Shown piece by piece: positions 1 to 7,135 of a stretch of DNA of 10,920 bases. The notes under the pieces were generated by a model. The model searched no databases. It saw only the letters and a program-made list of their open reading frames with translations, and was not told the DNA's origin. The position numbers and the translations under genes were made by a program. Position 1 is the first letter of the stretch. The number at the start of each line of letters is the position of its first letter. The stretch covers positions 1-10,920 of the forward strand of contig JBNMOP010000095.1 in NCBI GenBank assembly GCA_051275005.1. Reading direction: 5' to 3'. The DNA is from Eutrophobius sp051275005. GTDB taxonomy: Bacteria > Pseudomonadota > Gammaproteobacteria > Eutrophobiales > Eutrophobiaceae.

Positions 1-11
1 GTGCCGGGGTA

Positions 12-242
12 ATGATGATACAAGGCCTGGGACAAATCGCGATTATGGTATTTTTATTACTCATCGTGGTATGGCTTGCAGGTCATCGGATCAGTGCCGT
101 TGCTGTGAGTAAACCATTTAAATTTCAGATGATCAGTGGCCTCGCTCTGATTGCTGGCGGCACCTACTTTCTTTTTTACTGGGGACTCGGCAGGCAATTC
201 GGATTTGGGAGGTGGGGATATAAGTTAGGATGGTTTAGCTGA
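12..242 (+). CDS. Small two-helix membrane protein, possibly the C-terminal end of a longer gene
   Basis: I do not recognise this protein. It is 76 residues from the first ATG. It has a strongly hydrophobic segment at about residues 8-24, a short polar stretch with Lys and Arg, a second hydrophobic segment at about residues 41-58, and a Gly/Trp/Phe-rich basic tail. That composition suggests an inner-membrane protein with two helices. The reading frame stays open upstream to the window edge, with no stop before position 3, so the gene may begin outside the window and this may be only its end. There is a second ATG at position 15. A GGGG run at 6-9 lies too close to the first ATG to be a convincing ribosome site. 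A good hairpin terminator follows about 50 bases after the stop, which supports a real transcript ending here. Function unknown. Confidence 0.5.
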   Translation: MMIQGLGQIAIMVFLLLIVVWLAGHRISAVAVSKPFKFQMISGLALIAGGTYFLFYWGLGRQFGFGRWGYKLGWFS

Positions 243-290
243 TCCAGCCTGCCTTAATGTTTCATGGTATTACCTTAGTCGACATCCAGT

Positions 291-320
291 TCTAATCAAA
301 TACTTTGATTAGATTTATTT
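291..320 (+). terminator. Hairpin terminator after the two-helix membrane protein
   Basis: TCTAATCAAA (291-300) and TTTGATTAGA (304-313) form a perfect 10-bp inverted repeat with a 3-base loop, followed by TTTATTT on the + strand. The U-rich side is on the + strand, so it fits the end of the transcript from the 12-242 gene. It also touches the last codon of the minus-strand kinase remnant, where no T-run follows, so it is not an obvious terminator for that strand. Confidence 0.6.
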
Positions 321-639
321 ACGGCCGACCTAATGACTCTCTCTCAATTATCGAGTCTTTAAAATCAAGGGAAATTGTCGTCCCCACACCCTGACTGGAT
401 TCAACTGTTAAATGCCATCCGAAGTGATCACATAATCGTTTGACCAATGACAGACCTATCCCATTACTCTGACTTACTTTGCCAGAACCGTTGGCATTAC
501 GCGCAAACAATTTGTCTTTTAAAGTGTCCGGAATCCCCTGACCAAAATCCTGAATGCAAAACCCATGGGAAAATAATTCGATTTGAATATCTTCAGAGTC
601 GGAATGTAAAACAGCATTATTTATTGTTGATAGTTTAAA
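319..639 (-). pseudogene. Histidine kinase C-terminal ATPase domain remnant
   Basis: This is the C-terminal HATPase_c domain of a sensor histidine kinase without its N-terminal part. Reading the minus strand, the N-box is seen as NNAVLHS, the G1 box as QDFGQGIP, the F-box region as DKLFARN and the G2 box as GIGLSLVKRL, followed by the usual final strand pattern ending in TISLDF. These are the ATP-binding elements of the family. The frame is open only back to a stop at 664-666, and no HisKA dimerisation domain with its phospho-acceptor His, membrane segment or credible ATG start precedes it. A TTG at 510 could start a 63-residue ORF, but it would cut the domain in half. Sequence just upstream belongs to a different gene, a VOC-family start. 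I therefore call it a gene fragment, probably not expressed as a working kinase. Confidence 0.7.
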
Positions 640-835
640 GGTGTAAACTTTGGCTTGTTGATATTAGTGGTTCTATGTTCGTAATAGCGAAATGATCCTT
701 TCCATTTTCGATGTCATAGCTGACGAAATCTTTAGCGCAGCAAACTCATTTGTACCCTTGTGCCAAGAATACCGCATCGTAAAGAACAGAAGATTTTTCA
801 ATATTGGCTACTGGCAGTGAAATATGATGCAACAT
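635..835 (-). pseudogene. Truncated VOC (glyoxalase/bleomycin-resistance) family gene with in-frame TGA
   Basis: The ATG at 835 lies two bases after the tctA stop, and translation gives MLHHISLPVANIEKSSVLYD, the typical first beta-strand and helix of a VOC-superfamily protein. In-frame TGA follows at 748-746, directly after GYK. The same frame then continues with family-like sequence (FVSYDIENGKDHFAI, then SLHL) to a TAA at 637-635. Full VOC proteins of this type have roughly 120-130 residues, so about half is present, and the rest is replaced by the histidine-kinase fragment. The metal-ligand His near the start is kept. The position suggests it was once the last, translationally coupled gene of the tcu-tct operon. 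It is most probably a pseudogene. A sequencing error could explain the TGA but not the missing half. Confidence 0.7.
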
Positions 836-837
836 TC

Positions 838-2334
838 TCAAAAAGACATTTTTCTACGTTTTTGAAGGTATTTTACTAATGGCACCGCAATCAAAGCACA
901 CAATGCCAGACCCAATAAGGTTGCAGAGATAGGACGACTAAAGAATATTGTCGCGTCACCTTGTGAGATTGCCAGTGCACGTCGGAATTGTTGTTCTGCC
1001 ATAGGACCCAATATCATACCAATCACTGCCGGGGCTACAGGGATGTCTACCAGGCGCATATAAAAACCAATCACGCCGATGAGATACATTAACCCCACAT
1101 CAAATACAGAATTGTTAAGACTATAAGTGCCCAATGTGGCAAAAACTAAAATCCCGCCGTATAAAAATGGCGAGGGAATTTTCAGCAATCGTGCCCACAG
1201 TGGTGCCAGCGGTAGATTTAATAACAACAACATAAAATTTCCGATATATAGACTGGCGATTAGACCCCACACCAATTCCGGATTCGTGACAAAAATTAAC
1301 GGACCGGGTTGCAGATTAAATTGTTGAAATGCCGCCAACATGATCGCCGCTGTGGCGGAAGTGGGTAAGCCCAGGGTTAGCAATGGTACAAGAACCCCGG
1401 CCGCTGCCGCATTGTTTGCCGCTTCGGGTCCCGCAACACCTTCTATCGCCCCATGTCCGAACTCCTCGGGATGTTTACTAAGGCGTTTCTCTAATGCATA
1501 GGACAGAAAGGTCGGTATCTCAGAACCGCCAGTAGGTAAGCCACCAATGGGGAAACCAAGCAAGCTGCCTCGTAACCAGGGTTTCCATGACCGGGCAAGG
1601 TCTTCCCTCGACATCCAGGTCCAACCTTTAATATTAATAATTTCACCGGCACCCTTTGATTGTGTCGCCAAATACAACGTCTCGCCTACTGCAAAGAGAC
1701 CCACTGCAACGACCACCACATGGATACCATCAAACAGTGGAAGTAAGCCCATCGTGAAACGTGCCTGACCAGTTTGTAGATCAATGCCAACGACACCTAA
1801 GGCCAGACCTAAAAACAGGCTTAACATTCCCCGTGCAGGGGTCTTGCCAAGCACAGAAGAAATGGTGGTGAAGCCTAATATGATCAAGGCAAAATATTCT
1901 GCAGGTCCAAAAACCAGGGCAATATCAGCCATGGCCGGTGCCGCAAAGGTTAATGCGATGGTGCCTAAGGTGCCCGCTACAAAAGAACCCAAGGCAGCTG
2001 TGGCCAATGCTGCAGAGGCACGCCCGGATCGCGCCATCTTATTTCCTTCCAGTGCCGTGATGATACTGCCACTTTCGCCGGGTGTGTTTAATAATATTGA
2101 CGTTGTTGAACCACCGTACATACCACCATAATAGATTCCGGCAAACATAATGAAGGCCGAGACGGGATTCAAACTGAATGTAACCGGTAATAACAGGGCA
2201 ACCGTTAAAGCAGGTCCGATACCCGGCAGGATACCCACGGCAGTACCTAGCAGCACGCCAACAAACGCCCAAAAAATATTATTCCATTGCAGGGCAATGG
2301 CAAATCCATCTACCAGTAAACTCAGCGATTCCAT
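838..2334 (-). CDS. tctA: Tripartite tricarboxylate transporter large permease subunit TctA
   Basis: At 498 residues this is full length for the large membrane subunit of the TctABC family, which carries out secondary, gradient-driven uptake of citrate-like carboxylates delivered by a periplasmic binding protein. The signature glycine motif GILPGIGP lies at about residues 34-41. It is followed by the conserved GGMYGGSTTSILLNTPGE stretch near residue 70-88, and by a second family block around 265-340 (PTGGSEIPTF, then GPEAANNAAAAG and LGLPTSATAAIML). About ten to twelve hydrophobic segments span the chain, which ends in a basic tail (KRRKMSF). The ATG abuts the tctB stop (TGA then ATG with no gap), which indicates translational coupling. 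It is the last intact gene of the operon; a broken VOC gene follows two bases after the stop. The family is clear, the exact substrate is not. Confidence 0.95.
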   Translation of the reverse strand: MESLSLLVDGFAIALQWNNIFWAFVGVLLGTAVGILPGIGPALTVALLLPVTFSLNPVSAFIMFAGIYYGGMYGGSTTSILLNTPGESGSIITALEGNKMARSGRASAALATAALGSFVAGTLGTIALTFAAPAMADIALVFGPAEYFALIILGFTTISSVLGKTPARGMLSLFLGLALGVVGIDLQTGQARFTMGLLPLFDGIHVVVVAVGLFAVGETLYLATQSKGAGEIINIKGWTWMSREDLARSWKPWLRGSLLGFPIGGLPTGGSEIPTFLSYALEKRLSKHPEEFGHGAIEGVAGPEAANNAAAAGVLVPLLTLGLPTSATAAIMLAAFQQFNLQPGPLIFVTNPELVWGLIASLYIGNFMLLLLNLPLAPLWARLLKIPSPFLYGGILVFATLGTYSLNNSVFDVGLMYLIGVIGFYMRLVDIPVAPAVIGMILGPMAEQQFRRALAISQGDATIFFSRPISATLLGLALCALIAVPLVKYLQKRRKMSF

Positions 2335-2796
2335 TCAGATCAATCCCGACAAAACACCGCGTGGCAGTACCAATCCCAGTCCACTGGTGAAGAGGAAATA
2401 AACAATCGTGGTGAGTATCAGACCAACAAAGACATCACGTATAAATTGTTGGCTTTTAAATGCCCGTGCAATCAGGGTAAATAAAATCGTCACAGCAAGA
2501 ATAAAACCGAGTCGTTCAAGTAACAATACAGATATTATCAACCCAATGACAATTAAAACTAATGGTGCTATTTCAAACTGTAGATCACTCTTTAAGCCCT
2601 TTTGTCGTAGCGCTTCAAAGATCATCAAACTGGCACTGATCAATAATCCACCAGCAATAATGTAGGGGAAAAATCTTGGCCCTATCTTGTCATAGCCCGT
2701 CCCCAAATTTATACCGCTACTGCCTATAAAGAGATAAAGCCCTAATGCGATAGCACCTAGTGCAAAGGCAATTTCTAAACAGATCTTTCGACTCAC
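2335..2796 (-). CDS. tctB: Tripartite tricarboxylate transporter small permease subunit TctB
   Basis: This 153-residue protein is the small, poorly conserved membrane subunit (TctB/DUF1468 type) that pairs with TctA. It has four hydrophobic segments, at about residues 5-25, 45-65, 75-100 and 120-145. The short motif IGPRFFPYIIAGGLL after the first helix is the most family-like part. The only reasonable start is GTG at 2796, because an in-frame TAG lies eight codons upstream and no other start codon lies between. AAGG directly touches the GTG, so the ribosome site is poor. It follows tctC after a 46-base gap and its TGA stop abuts the tctA ATG, as expected for subunits made in fixed ratio. Identification rests mainly on size, topology and position between tctC and tctA. 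Confidence 0.88.
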   Translation of the reverse strand: MSRKICLEIAFALGAIALGLYLFIGSSGINLGTGYDKIGPRFFPYIIAGGLLISASLMIFEALRQKGLKSDLQFEIAPLVLIVIGLIISVLLLERLGFILAVTILFTLIARAFKSQQFIRDVFVGLILTTIVYFLFTSGLGLVLPRGVLSGLI

Positions 2797-2842
2797 CTTG
2801 GGATTACAATCTAAATTCTAAAACTAATAAATCGTTTGCAGA

Positions 2843-3889
2843 CTATTTAACCAAGCCGATAGATCGAAGTACTGCATCGACCCGCGTCCCTTCGGTTTGT
2901 AAAAAGGCCTCATATTTTGGTCCTGTCATAAACAGATCAATCCAGTTATTTCGCACCAGAGCATCACGCCATGTCTGGGTGTTATAGATTTGTTCAGCCA
3001 GCGATACAAGATTTGCTTTTTGCTGATCACTGATACCTGGAGCGGCTGCAACACCGCGCCAATTTGCAAGATGTACATTCACACCTTGTTCAATAAAGGT
3101 TGGTATGTCCAGGCCTTCCACGCGTTCTTCACTGGATAAGGCCAGGGCCCTTAGCCTGCCTGATTCGATAAACGCTTTTAGTTCAGCAAAGCCATTTATA
3201 CCTGCAGCGACATGGCTCCCCAGTAACGACGCCAGGGATTCGCCTCCCCCCGAATGGGGAAGATAATTAATTAAACTGACATCTACACCCACCGCCTGTG
3301 CCAATAATCCTGCCAACATATGATCCGAACCACCGGCAGATCCACCCGCGATGGACATGGCACCGGGATCGACCTTCCATGCCTCAATAAAATCAGCAAG
3401 GGTTTGATAGGGCGAGTCGGCAGGCACAACCATGACTTCATATTCGCCTATTAATCTTGCTATAGGCGTTACCTGATCGAGGGTAACCGCAGAATCATTA
3501 GTGAGTATTGCCCCCATCATGATGAGACCCGTGACCATGTAAAAATCCTTGTTGCCCTGTTGTGAGTTAACAACCTGGGCGAGACCGATGGTACCGCCAG
3601 CACCGGGGACATTAACTACCTGAACATTGCCTAACAGCTTATTTTCCTGAATCACCATTTGCATGGTACGCGCGGTCTGATCCCAACCACCACCCGGGGC
3701 AGCTGGTGCCATAATGGTTATGGATTGATCTGAGGTATCGACTTCCACTGGCATAGTTTCAACACTACCGAGTGATGATTGCGATGTGGTTGCTGCAGGT
3801 TCAGGGGTACTGCTATCACATCCTGATATCACCATTGATATCGCAATGCCAGCAACGACTATAAAATTTCGCAAGACTTTCAAATTCAT
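2843..3889 (-). CDS. tctC: Tripartite tricarboxylate transporter substrate-binding lipoprotein (TctC/Bug family)
   Basis: This 348-residue periplasmic binding protein captures the substrate for TctAB. The N-terminus is a lipoprotein signal: basic start, hydrophobic core at residues 9-20, then lipobox ISGC with the lipidated Cys at 24. Asp follows at 25, which in enteric bacteria keeps a lipoprotein in the inner membrane. A Ser/Thr/Glu-rich linker reaches to about residue 55. The Bug-fold core starts with ITIMAPAAPGGGWDQTAR (about 57-74), whose glycine loop and Asp correspond to the ligand-binding loop of the family, and VPGAGGTIGLAQVV (about 94-107) is the second conserved loop. The ATG overlaps the tcuB stop by four bases (ATGA), with AGAGGAG upstream as ribosome site. 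Most Bug proteins are soluble, so the lipid anchor is a variation. Substrate is inferred from tcuAB. Confidence 0.93.
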   Translation of the reverse strand: MNLKVLRNFIVVAGIAISMVISGCDSSTPEPAATTSQSSLGSVETMPVEVDTSDQSITIMAPAAPGGGWDQTARTMQMVIQENKLLGNVQVVNVPGAGGTIGLAQVVNSQQGNKDFYMVTGLIMMGAILTNDSAVTLDQVTPIARLIGEYEVMVVPADSPYQTLADFIEAWKVDPGAMSIAGGSAGGSDHMLAGLLAQAVGVDVSLINYLPHSGGGESLASLLGSHVAAGINGFAELKAFIESGRLRALALSSEERVEGLDIPTFIEQGVNVHLANWRGVAAAPGISDQQKANLVSLAEQIYNTQTWRDALVRNNWIDLFMTGPKYEAFLQTEGTRVDAVLRSIGLVK

Positions 3890-4998
3890 GATTCTCTCTC
3901 CTCTTTAGCAAAGCGTATCAGTGCACCAAAACGGTAAAGACCATGTACGAATTTGCCATATGGCATCGTCAAAAATAGCCCCATTACCAATCCCAGGTGT
4001 ACCAGTAATATAATCCCCATTGCCGCTGTTTCGCGTAGAAACAACAGCATTAATCCCGTAACGCTGATCGTCAATAATAATACCAGGAGCGTAACATCCA
4101 TCCTGGTCTGAACAGGTTCAGTCGGTTCAATATCTCTAATCCGTTTTAGATAAAGTAATCCTATAGGACCAATGATTAAACCGATGCCACCCAGCGTACC
4201 GAGTATTACCGGCAGACTCAAGAAAGGATATGGGGCAAGCCAACCGAATATATAATGATAAACCGTTGCAACAGAGGTTGCGGCAAAACAAAGCATAAAT
4301 CCATAGAATGTAAAATGATGGAAACTACGACGTAACGTAGAGTGACGTTCATCAGGATAGGTACAACCCTCATCATTACTACCAAGATAACGTAATGTTA
4401 AGGCATCTAAAACAGCTTGTTTTACATCAGGCCACATAAGTTTGTCTGGTGGGTCAGTGTCATTACGAAATTTAAACCAACCAACTATCATTGCAATGAT
4501 TATAAATATACCTACCATGCCAAATCCCCATGCCATCATACTGTGGGAAACTAGTTGGTAAAAAGCACCCTGTTCGTCTGCATAGGCAGTCGTTAATCCA
4601 CCCATACCTTTTGTTAACACCCCTGCTAACAAAAATAGTAGTGGGATCACTATGACTGACATAATTAATGTATAGAGTGGGTTAGCATTAATACTCACCA
4701 TGATGCCAGGCCAGCCATATACCTTATAGCTTTGTTGCCGTACAGCTGACAGAGCCTTAGGGACGTTTATCTGGAATTCATGGGGCGGTGCGTACTGGCA
4801 GGCGTAATAGCATTCATTACAATCATGGCAAAGATTCGCCAGATAACGTATGTCTCCAGCGCCAAACTGTAATCGCTTTTCCATGGCCGGGAATACCGCA
4901 CAAAATCCTTCGCAATAACGACAGGCATTACAGATGTTCATTACCCTTTCGCCTTCGCTTAAAATTTCCTCGGGCGATTGATTATCCAATGACACCAT
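3886..4998 (-). CDS. tcuB: Tricarballylate utilization Fe-S/membrane electron-transfer protein TcuB (CitB-type)
   Basis: This protein is expected to re-oxidise the FAD of TcuA and deliver electrons to the quinone pool. I place the start at ATG 4998 (370 residues) because a full AAAGGAGG ribosome site lies six bases upstream; an in-frame ATG at 5028 lacks one and would overlap tcuA more. The N-terminal domain has two CxxCxxCxxxC motifs for [4Fe-4S] clusters: Cys 23, 26, 29, 33 and Cys 57, 60, 63, 67. About five or six membrane helices follow from residue 108 on. His residues in or near helices (HH in RRSFHHFTFYG, HY in ATVYHYIF, later HLGLVMG and KFVHGLYR) are candidates for haem ligands, as reported for this family. 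It overlaps the tcuA end by 17 bases and tctC by four. Confidence 0.92.
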   Translation of the reverse strand: MVSLDNQSPEEILSEGERVMNICNACRYCEGFCAVFPAMEKRLQFGAGDIRYLANLCHDCNECYYACQYAPPHEFQINVPKALSAVRQQSYKVYGWPGIMVSINANPLYTLIMSVIVIPLLFLLAGVLTKGMGGLTTAYADEQGAFYQLVSHSMMAWGFGMVGIFIIIAMIVGWFKFRNDTDPPDKLMWPDVKQAVLDALTLRYLGSNDEGCTYPDERHSTLRRSFHHFTFYGFMLCFAATSVATVYHYIFGWLAPYPFLSLPVILGTLGGIGLIIGPIGLLYLKRIRDIEPTEPVQTRMDVTLLVLLLTISVTGLMLLFLRETAAMGIILLVHLGLVMGLFLTMPYGKFVHGLYRFGALIRFAKEERES

Positions 4999-6376
4999 TC
5001 GCGGCCTCCTTTCCAGCAATACGCCCAAAGGTAGTACCGATGGTCATGCCTATACCCGCCAGGTAACCTTTACCCAATATATTTCCTGCCATGATCTCTC
5101 CGGCTGCATAGATGTTATCTGACGGTTCTCCGTTCTGCATTATCATACGTGCCTTGTTATTCACCGTTACGCCAAGGTAAGTAAAGGTAATACCTGGGCG
5201 AAGCGGATAGGCAAAAAATGGTGGCGTATCCAGGCGCCTCGCCCAATGACTCTTGGCGGGCGTTAGATCTTGCGTTTGGCAATTATCTAATACCGTATGA
5301 TTAAAATCCCCAACTTTTACCGCAACGTTATAGGCAACAATGGTTTTTTCCAGAACGATGGGATCCAGGCTTAGCTTTGTTGCCAGCTCACTTATCGATG
5401 TTGCAGTAATAGGTGCAGTCAATGGGGGAAGATAGAGCCCCTCTGATTTTGAATCAATAATAGAATAAGCAAGCTGATCTGGTTGTTGTGCGATTAATCG
5501 TCCCCAGATGGCATATCGCTTGGGCCAAAAATCTTCTCCTTCATCATAAAACCGTACAGCATCACGATTAACAACGATCCCCAATGACACACAATCCACA
5601 CGGGTAACAATTCCACCATCAAATTTAGGCGAACGAGCATCCACTGCAATGGCATGACACTGGGCGGGATCTCCGACTGTCTTTGCGCCAGTATTCATTA
5701 ACATCTTTAGGACCTTGCCATCATCATAAGGTGTGCCACGTATAATAAAGTTATCCGCTGCATCTCCCCAGGATTCGCGCAACCATTCAATGTTTGCCTG
5801 GTAACCACCCGCAGCGACAACTAATGATTTGGCTTTTATTTGTATCGTTTGTCCTTTGTGACTCACCTTAGCTGAATGAAATTTTCCATCTTCGATAATC
5901 AACTCCGTTACCGCCGTATCATATTCAATATCGATGCCGATACGCTCGGCCTTGCGATAATAGGAATTTAACATGGCCTTACCTCCTCCGAGGAAAAAGG
6001 CATTGGTACGAGATAGTTGTAATGTCCCGCTAAGGGCAGGTTGAAAACGGACACCTTGTTTCATCATCCAACGGAAACACTCTCCGGATTTCTGCAAGGT
6101 TAAACGGGCTAATACTTCATTCGTATTTCCACCGGTGACCTGTTGCAAGTCTTCCCAATATTCCGAGAAGGAATACGAATTTAGCAACACACCATCAGGA
6201 GCATCATGCATGCAGCGCAAATTTCGTACGTGACGGGAGTTGCCACCACGAGAATGTTTTGGTGCGGCCTCTACCACCAATACACTGGCACCTGCTTCAC
6301 GGGCGGTTAATGCAGCACAAAGACCCGCATTGCCACCACCAACAATTAATACATCATAAACTTTATCGTGCTGCAT
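4982..6376 (-). CDS. tcuA: FAD-dependent tricarballylate dehydrogenase TcuA
   Basis: This 464-residue flavoprotein belongs to the fumarate reductase/succinate dehydrogenase flavoprotein-like group. In Salmonella the TcuA enzyme oxidises tricarballylate to cis-aconitate, which enters the TCA cycle. The N-terminal Rossmann motif is VGGGNAGLCAALTAREAGA (about residues 12-30), followed by the acidic VVEA end of the second strand that binds the FAD ribose. GGNSRHVRN (about 44-52) is the conserved loop near the flavin. The C-terminal FAD-closing segment reads AAGEIMAGNILGKGYLAGIG. No signal peptide or Tat motif is seen, so it is cytoplasmic. It is the first gene of the operon. The ATG at 6376 has almost no Shine-Dalgarno sequence, and no better start exists before the Rossmann fold. 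The tcuC transporter and tcuR regulator of the enteric locus are absent; TctCBA takes the transport role. Confidence 0.92.
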   Translation of the reverse strand: MQHDKVYDVLIVGGGNAGLCAALTAREAGASVLVVEAAPKHSRGGNSRHVRNLRCMHDAPDGVLLNSYSFSEYWEDLQQVTGGNTNEVLARLTLQKSGECFRWMMKQGVRFQPALSGTLQLSRTNAFFLGGGKAMLNSYYRKAERIGIDIEYDTAVTELIIEDGKFHSAKVSHKGQTIQIKAKSLVVAAGGYQANIEWLRESWGDAADNFIIRGTPYDDGKVLKMLMNTGAKTVGDPAQCHAIAVDARSPKFDGGIVTRVDCVSLGIVVNRDAVRFYDEGEDFWPKRYAIWGRLIAQQPDQLAYSIIDSKSEGLYLPPLTAPITATSISELATKLSLDPIVLEKTIVAYNVAVKVGDFNHTVLDNCQTQDLTPAKSHWARRLDTPPFFAYPLRPGITFTYLGVTVNNKARMIMQNGEPSDNIYAAGEIMAGNILGKGYLAGIGMTIGTTFGRIAGKEAANGVIG

Positions 6377-6472
6377 TTTTAATGACTAAATATTTTCTGG
6401 TTGGAAGTGACACATGATATCACTATTTTAAGTGAGGTGATTTAACGGATATACGGGATTAACAAGATACTG

Positions 6473-6502
6473 ATTATAAAGTCTGAATACTTTTAGACTT
6501 TA
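6473..6502 (-). promoter_or_regulatory. Predicted tcu-tct promoter -10 box with overlapping dyad operator
   Basis: On the minus strand an exact TATAAT occurs at 6478-6473, about 97 bases upstream of the tcuA ATG. It overlaps one arm of a perfect 8-bp inverted repeat, TAAAGTCT (6477-6484) and AGACTTTA (6495-6502), with a 10-base spacer. No good TTGACA lies at 16-18 bases, which would fit an activator-dependent promoter. A dyad covering the -35 region and touching the -10 box is what an operator would look like, for example for a LysR-type regulator as in enteric tcu loci. The same hairpin could instead end the upstream operon's transcript, but no T-run follows it. Confidence 0.4.
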
Positions 6503-6516
6503 GTTAAACTTATTCT

Positions 6517-6600
6517 CTAAAAATCGTATCTGAGATTTACATAAGCACCGTGGCTATCAAATCCATTTCTAAACTCACCAATATAATTAGATTTAATCAT
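6517..6600 (-). pseudogene. C-terminal end of an outer-membrane beta-barrel protein (remnant)
   Basis: A 27-codon stretch from ATG 6600 to TAG 6517-6519 encodes a peptide whose last part is FDSHGAYVNLRYDF. The alternation of outward hydrophobic residues with polar ones and the terminal Phe match the C-terminal strand by which the BAM machinery recognises porins and other outer-membrane barrels. The frame is open upstream only through the end of the preceding membrane-sensor gene, where the sequence is plainly not a barrel. So nearly all of the gene is lost. It lies directly upstream of the tcu operon and on the same strand, so it may be the end of a porin once linked to carboxylate uptake. 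The stretch is short and chance similarity is possible. Confidence 0.4.
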
Positions 6601-6604
6601 AAGC

Positions 6605-7135
6605 TTAAATATTATTTTTCTTTTTCTCTTCATTTACCGCTACGAAATTAATTAAAAAAACTAAAATTAATGTAATCGCCAGCAATATTGTTGCCGCGCT
6701 TTTACGAGTGTAGTTTAAATGTTCTTCAACGTTTCGATAATATTCTGCCAAATCAAAATATATGGATAAGATACCAAACTCTTCACCGCCGACGATAATC
6801 GGTTGTTCAAATTTCCTAACGGCTTCACCGAAATTTATAGGTTTTATTTGTAATGTATAAAGAACATTTGAATTATCATCGGTGATATGAATCAGAATAA
6901 TCTCTGGTGAACTGGCAATGTATTTTTTAACAATAAATTCCATTTCTTGTTCATTTTTTACTAATACGGCATTTGATAACAACCCTGAAAATAGCGTCAT
7001 TAAACGGGTCTTTTCATTATGAATATTTTCCAGTATATATTTCTCATCCAGTTGACGTATGCGCTCACCTGAAAACCACGCGGCAATTACTATACTGAGC
7101 AACACAACAATTGAATTTTTAACCCACAGAGGCAT
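6605..7135 (-). CDS. Membrane-anchored periplasmic sensor domain protein without output domain
   Basis: This 176-residue protein has one hydrophobic helix at about residues 6-21, a mixed alpha/beta region of about 120 residues, a second helix at about 147-166, and a short Lys/Glu/Asn-rich tail. The middle part (helix with NEQEMEFIVKKYI, then strands such as EIILIHITD and the pair QPIIVGGEEFGILSIYFD) resembles the small extracytoplasmic sensor domains found between the two N-terminal helices of histidine kinases and GGDEF proteins. No HAMP, kinase, GGDEF or methyl-accepting domain follows. It is translationally coupled to the upstream PII-like gene (TAATG overlap). It may be a stand-alone accessory subunit, or the N-terminal stump of a sensor whose output part has been lost. 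I do not recognise a named family. Confidence 0.7.
   Translation of the reverse strand: MPLWVKNSIVVLLSIVIAAWFSGERIRQLDEKYILENIHNEKTRLMTLFSGLLSNAVLVKNEQEMEFIVKKYIASSPEIILIHITDDNSNVLYTLQIKPINFGEAVRKFEQPIIVGGEEFGILSIYFDLAEYYRNVEEHLNYTRKSAATILLAITLILVFLINFVAVNEEKKKNNI

Noticed and set aside
1784..2131. 115-codon + strand ORF inside tctA, and other + strand ORFs opposite tctA, tctB, tcuA and the DUF1538 gene
   Set aside because: They lie antisense to clear family members and have repetitive Pro/Lys/Ala composition typical of antisense frames.
2039..2272. 77-codon minus-strand ORF inside tctA in another frame
   Set aside because: It overlaps conserved TctA motifs in the correct frame, so it is a frame shadow.
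4999..5028. Upstream ATG adding ten residues to TcuB
   Set aside because: It lacks a ribosome site and the added residues (GVLLERRPR) are just the tcuA end in another frame. ATG 4998 has AAAGGAGG at six bases.
6477..6502. Hairpin as terminator of the DUF1538-PII operon
   Set aside because: The stem is AT-rich and no T-run follows on the minus strand, so I prefer an operator reading but cannot exclude this.
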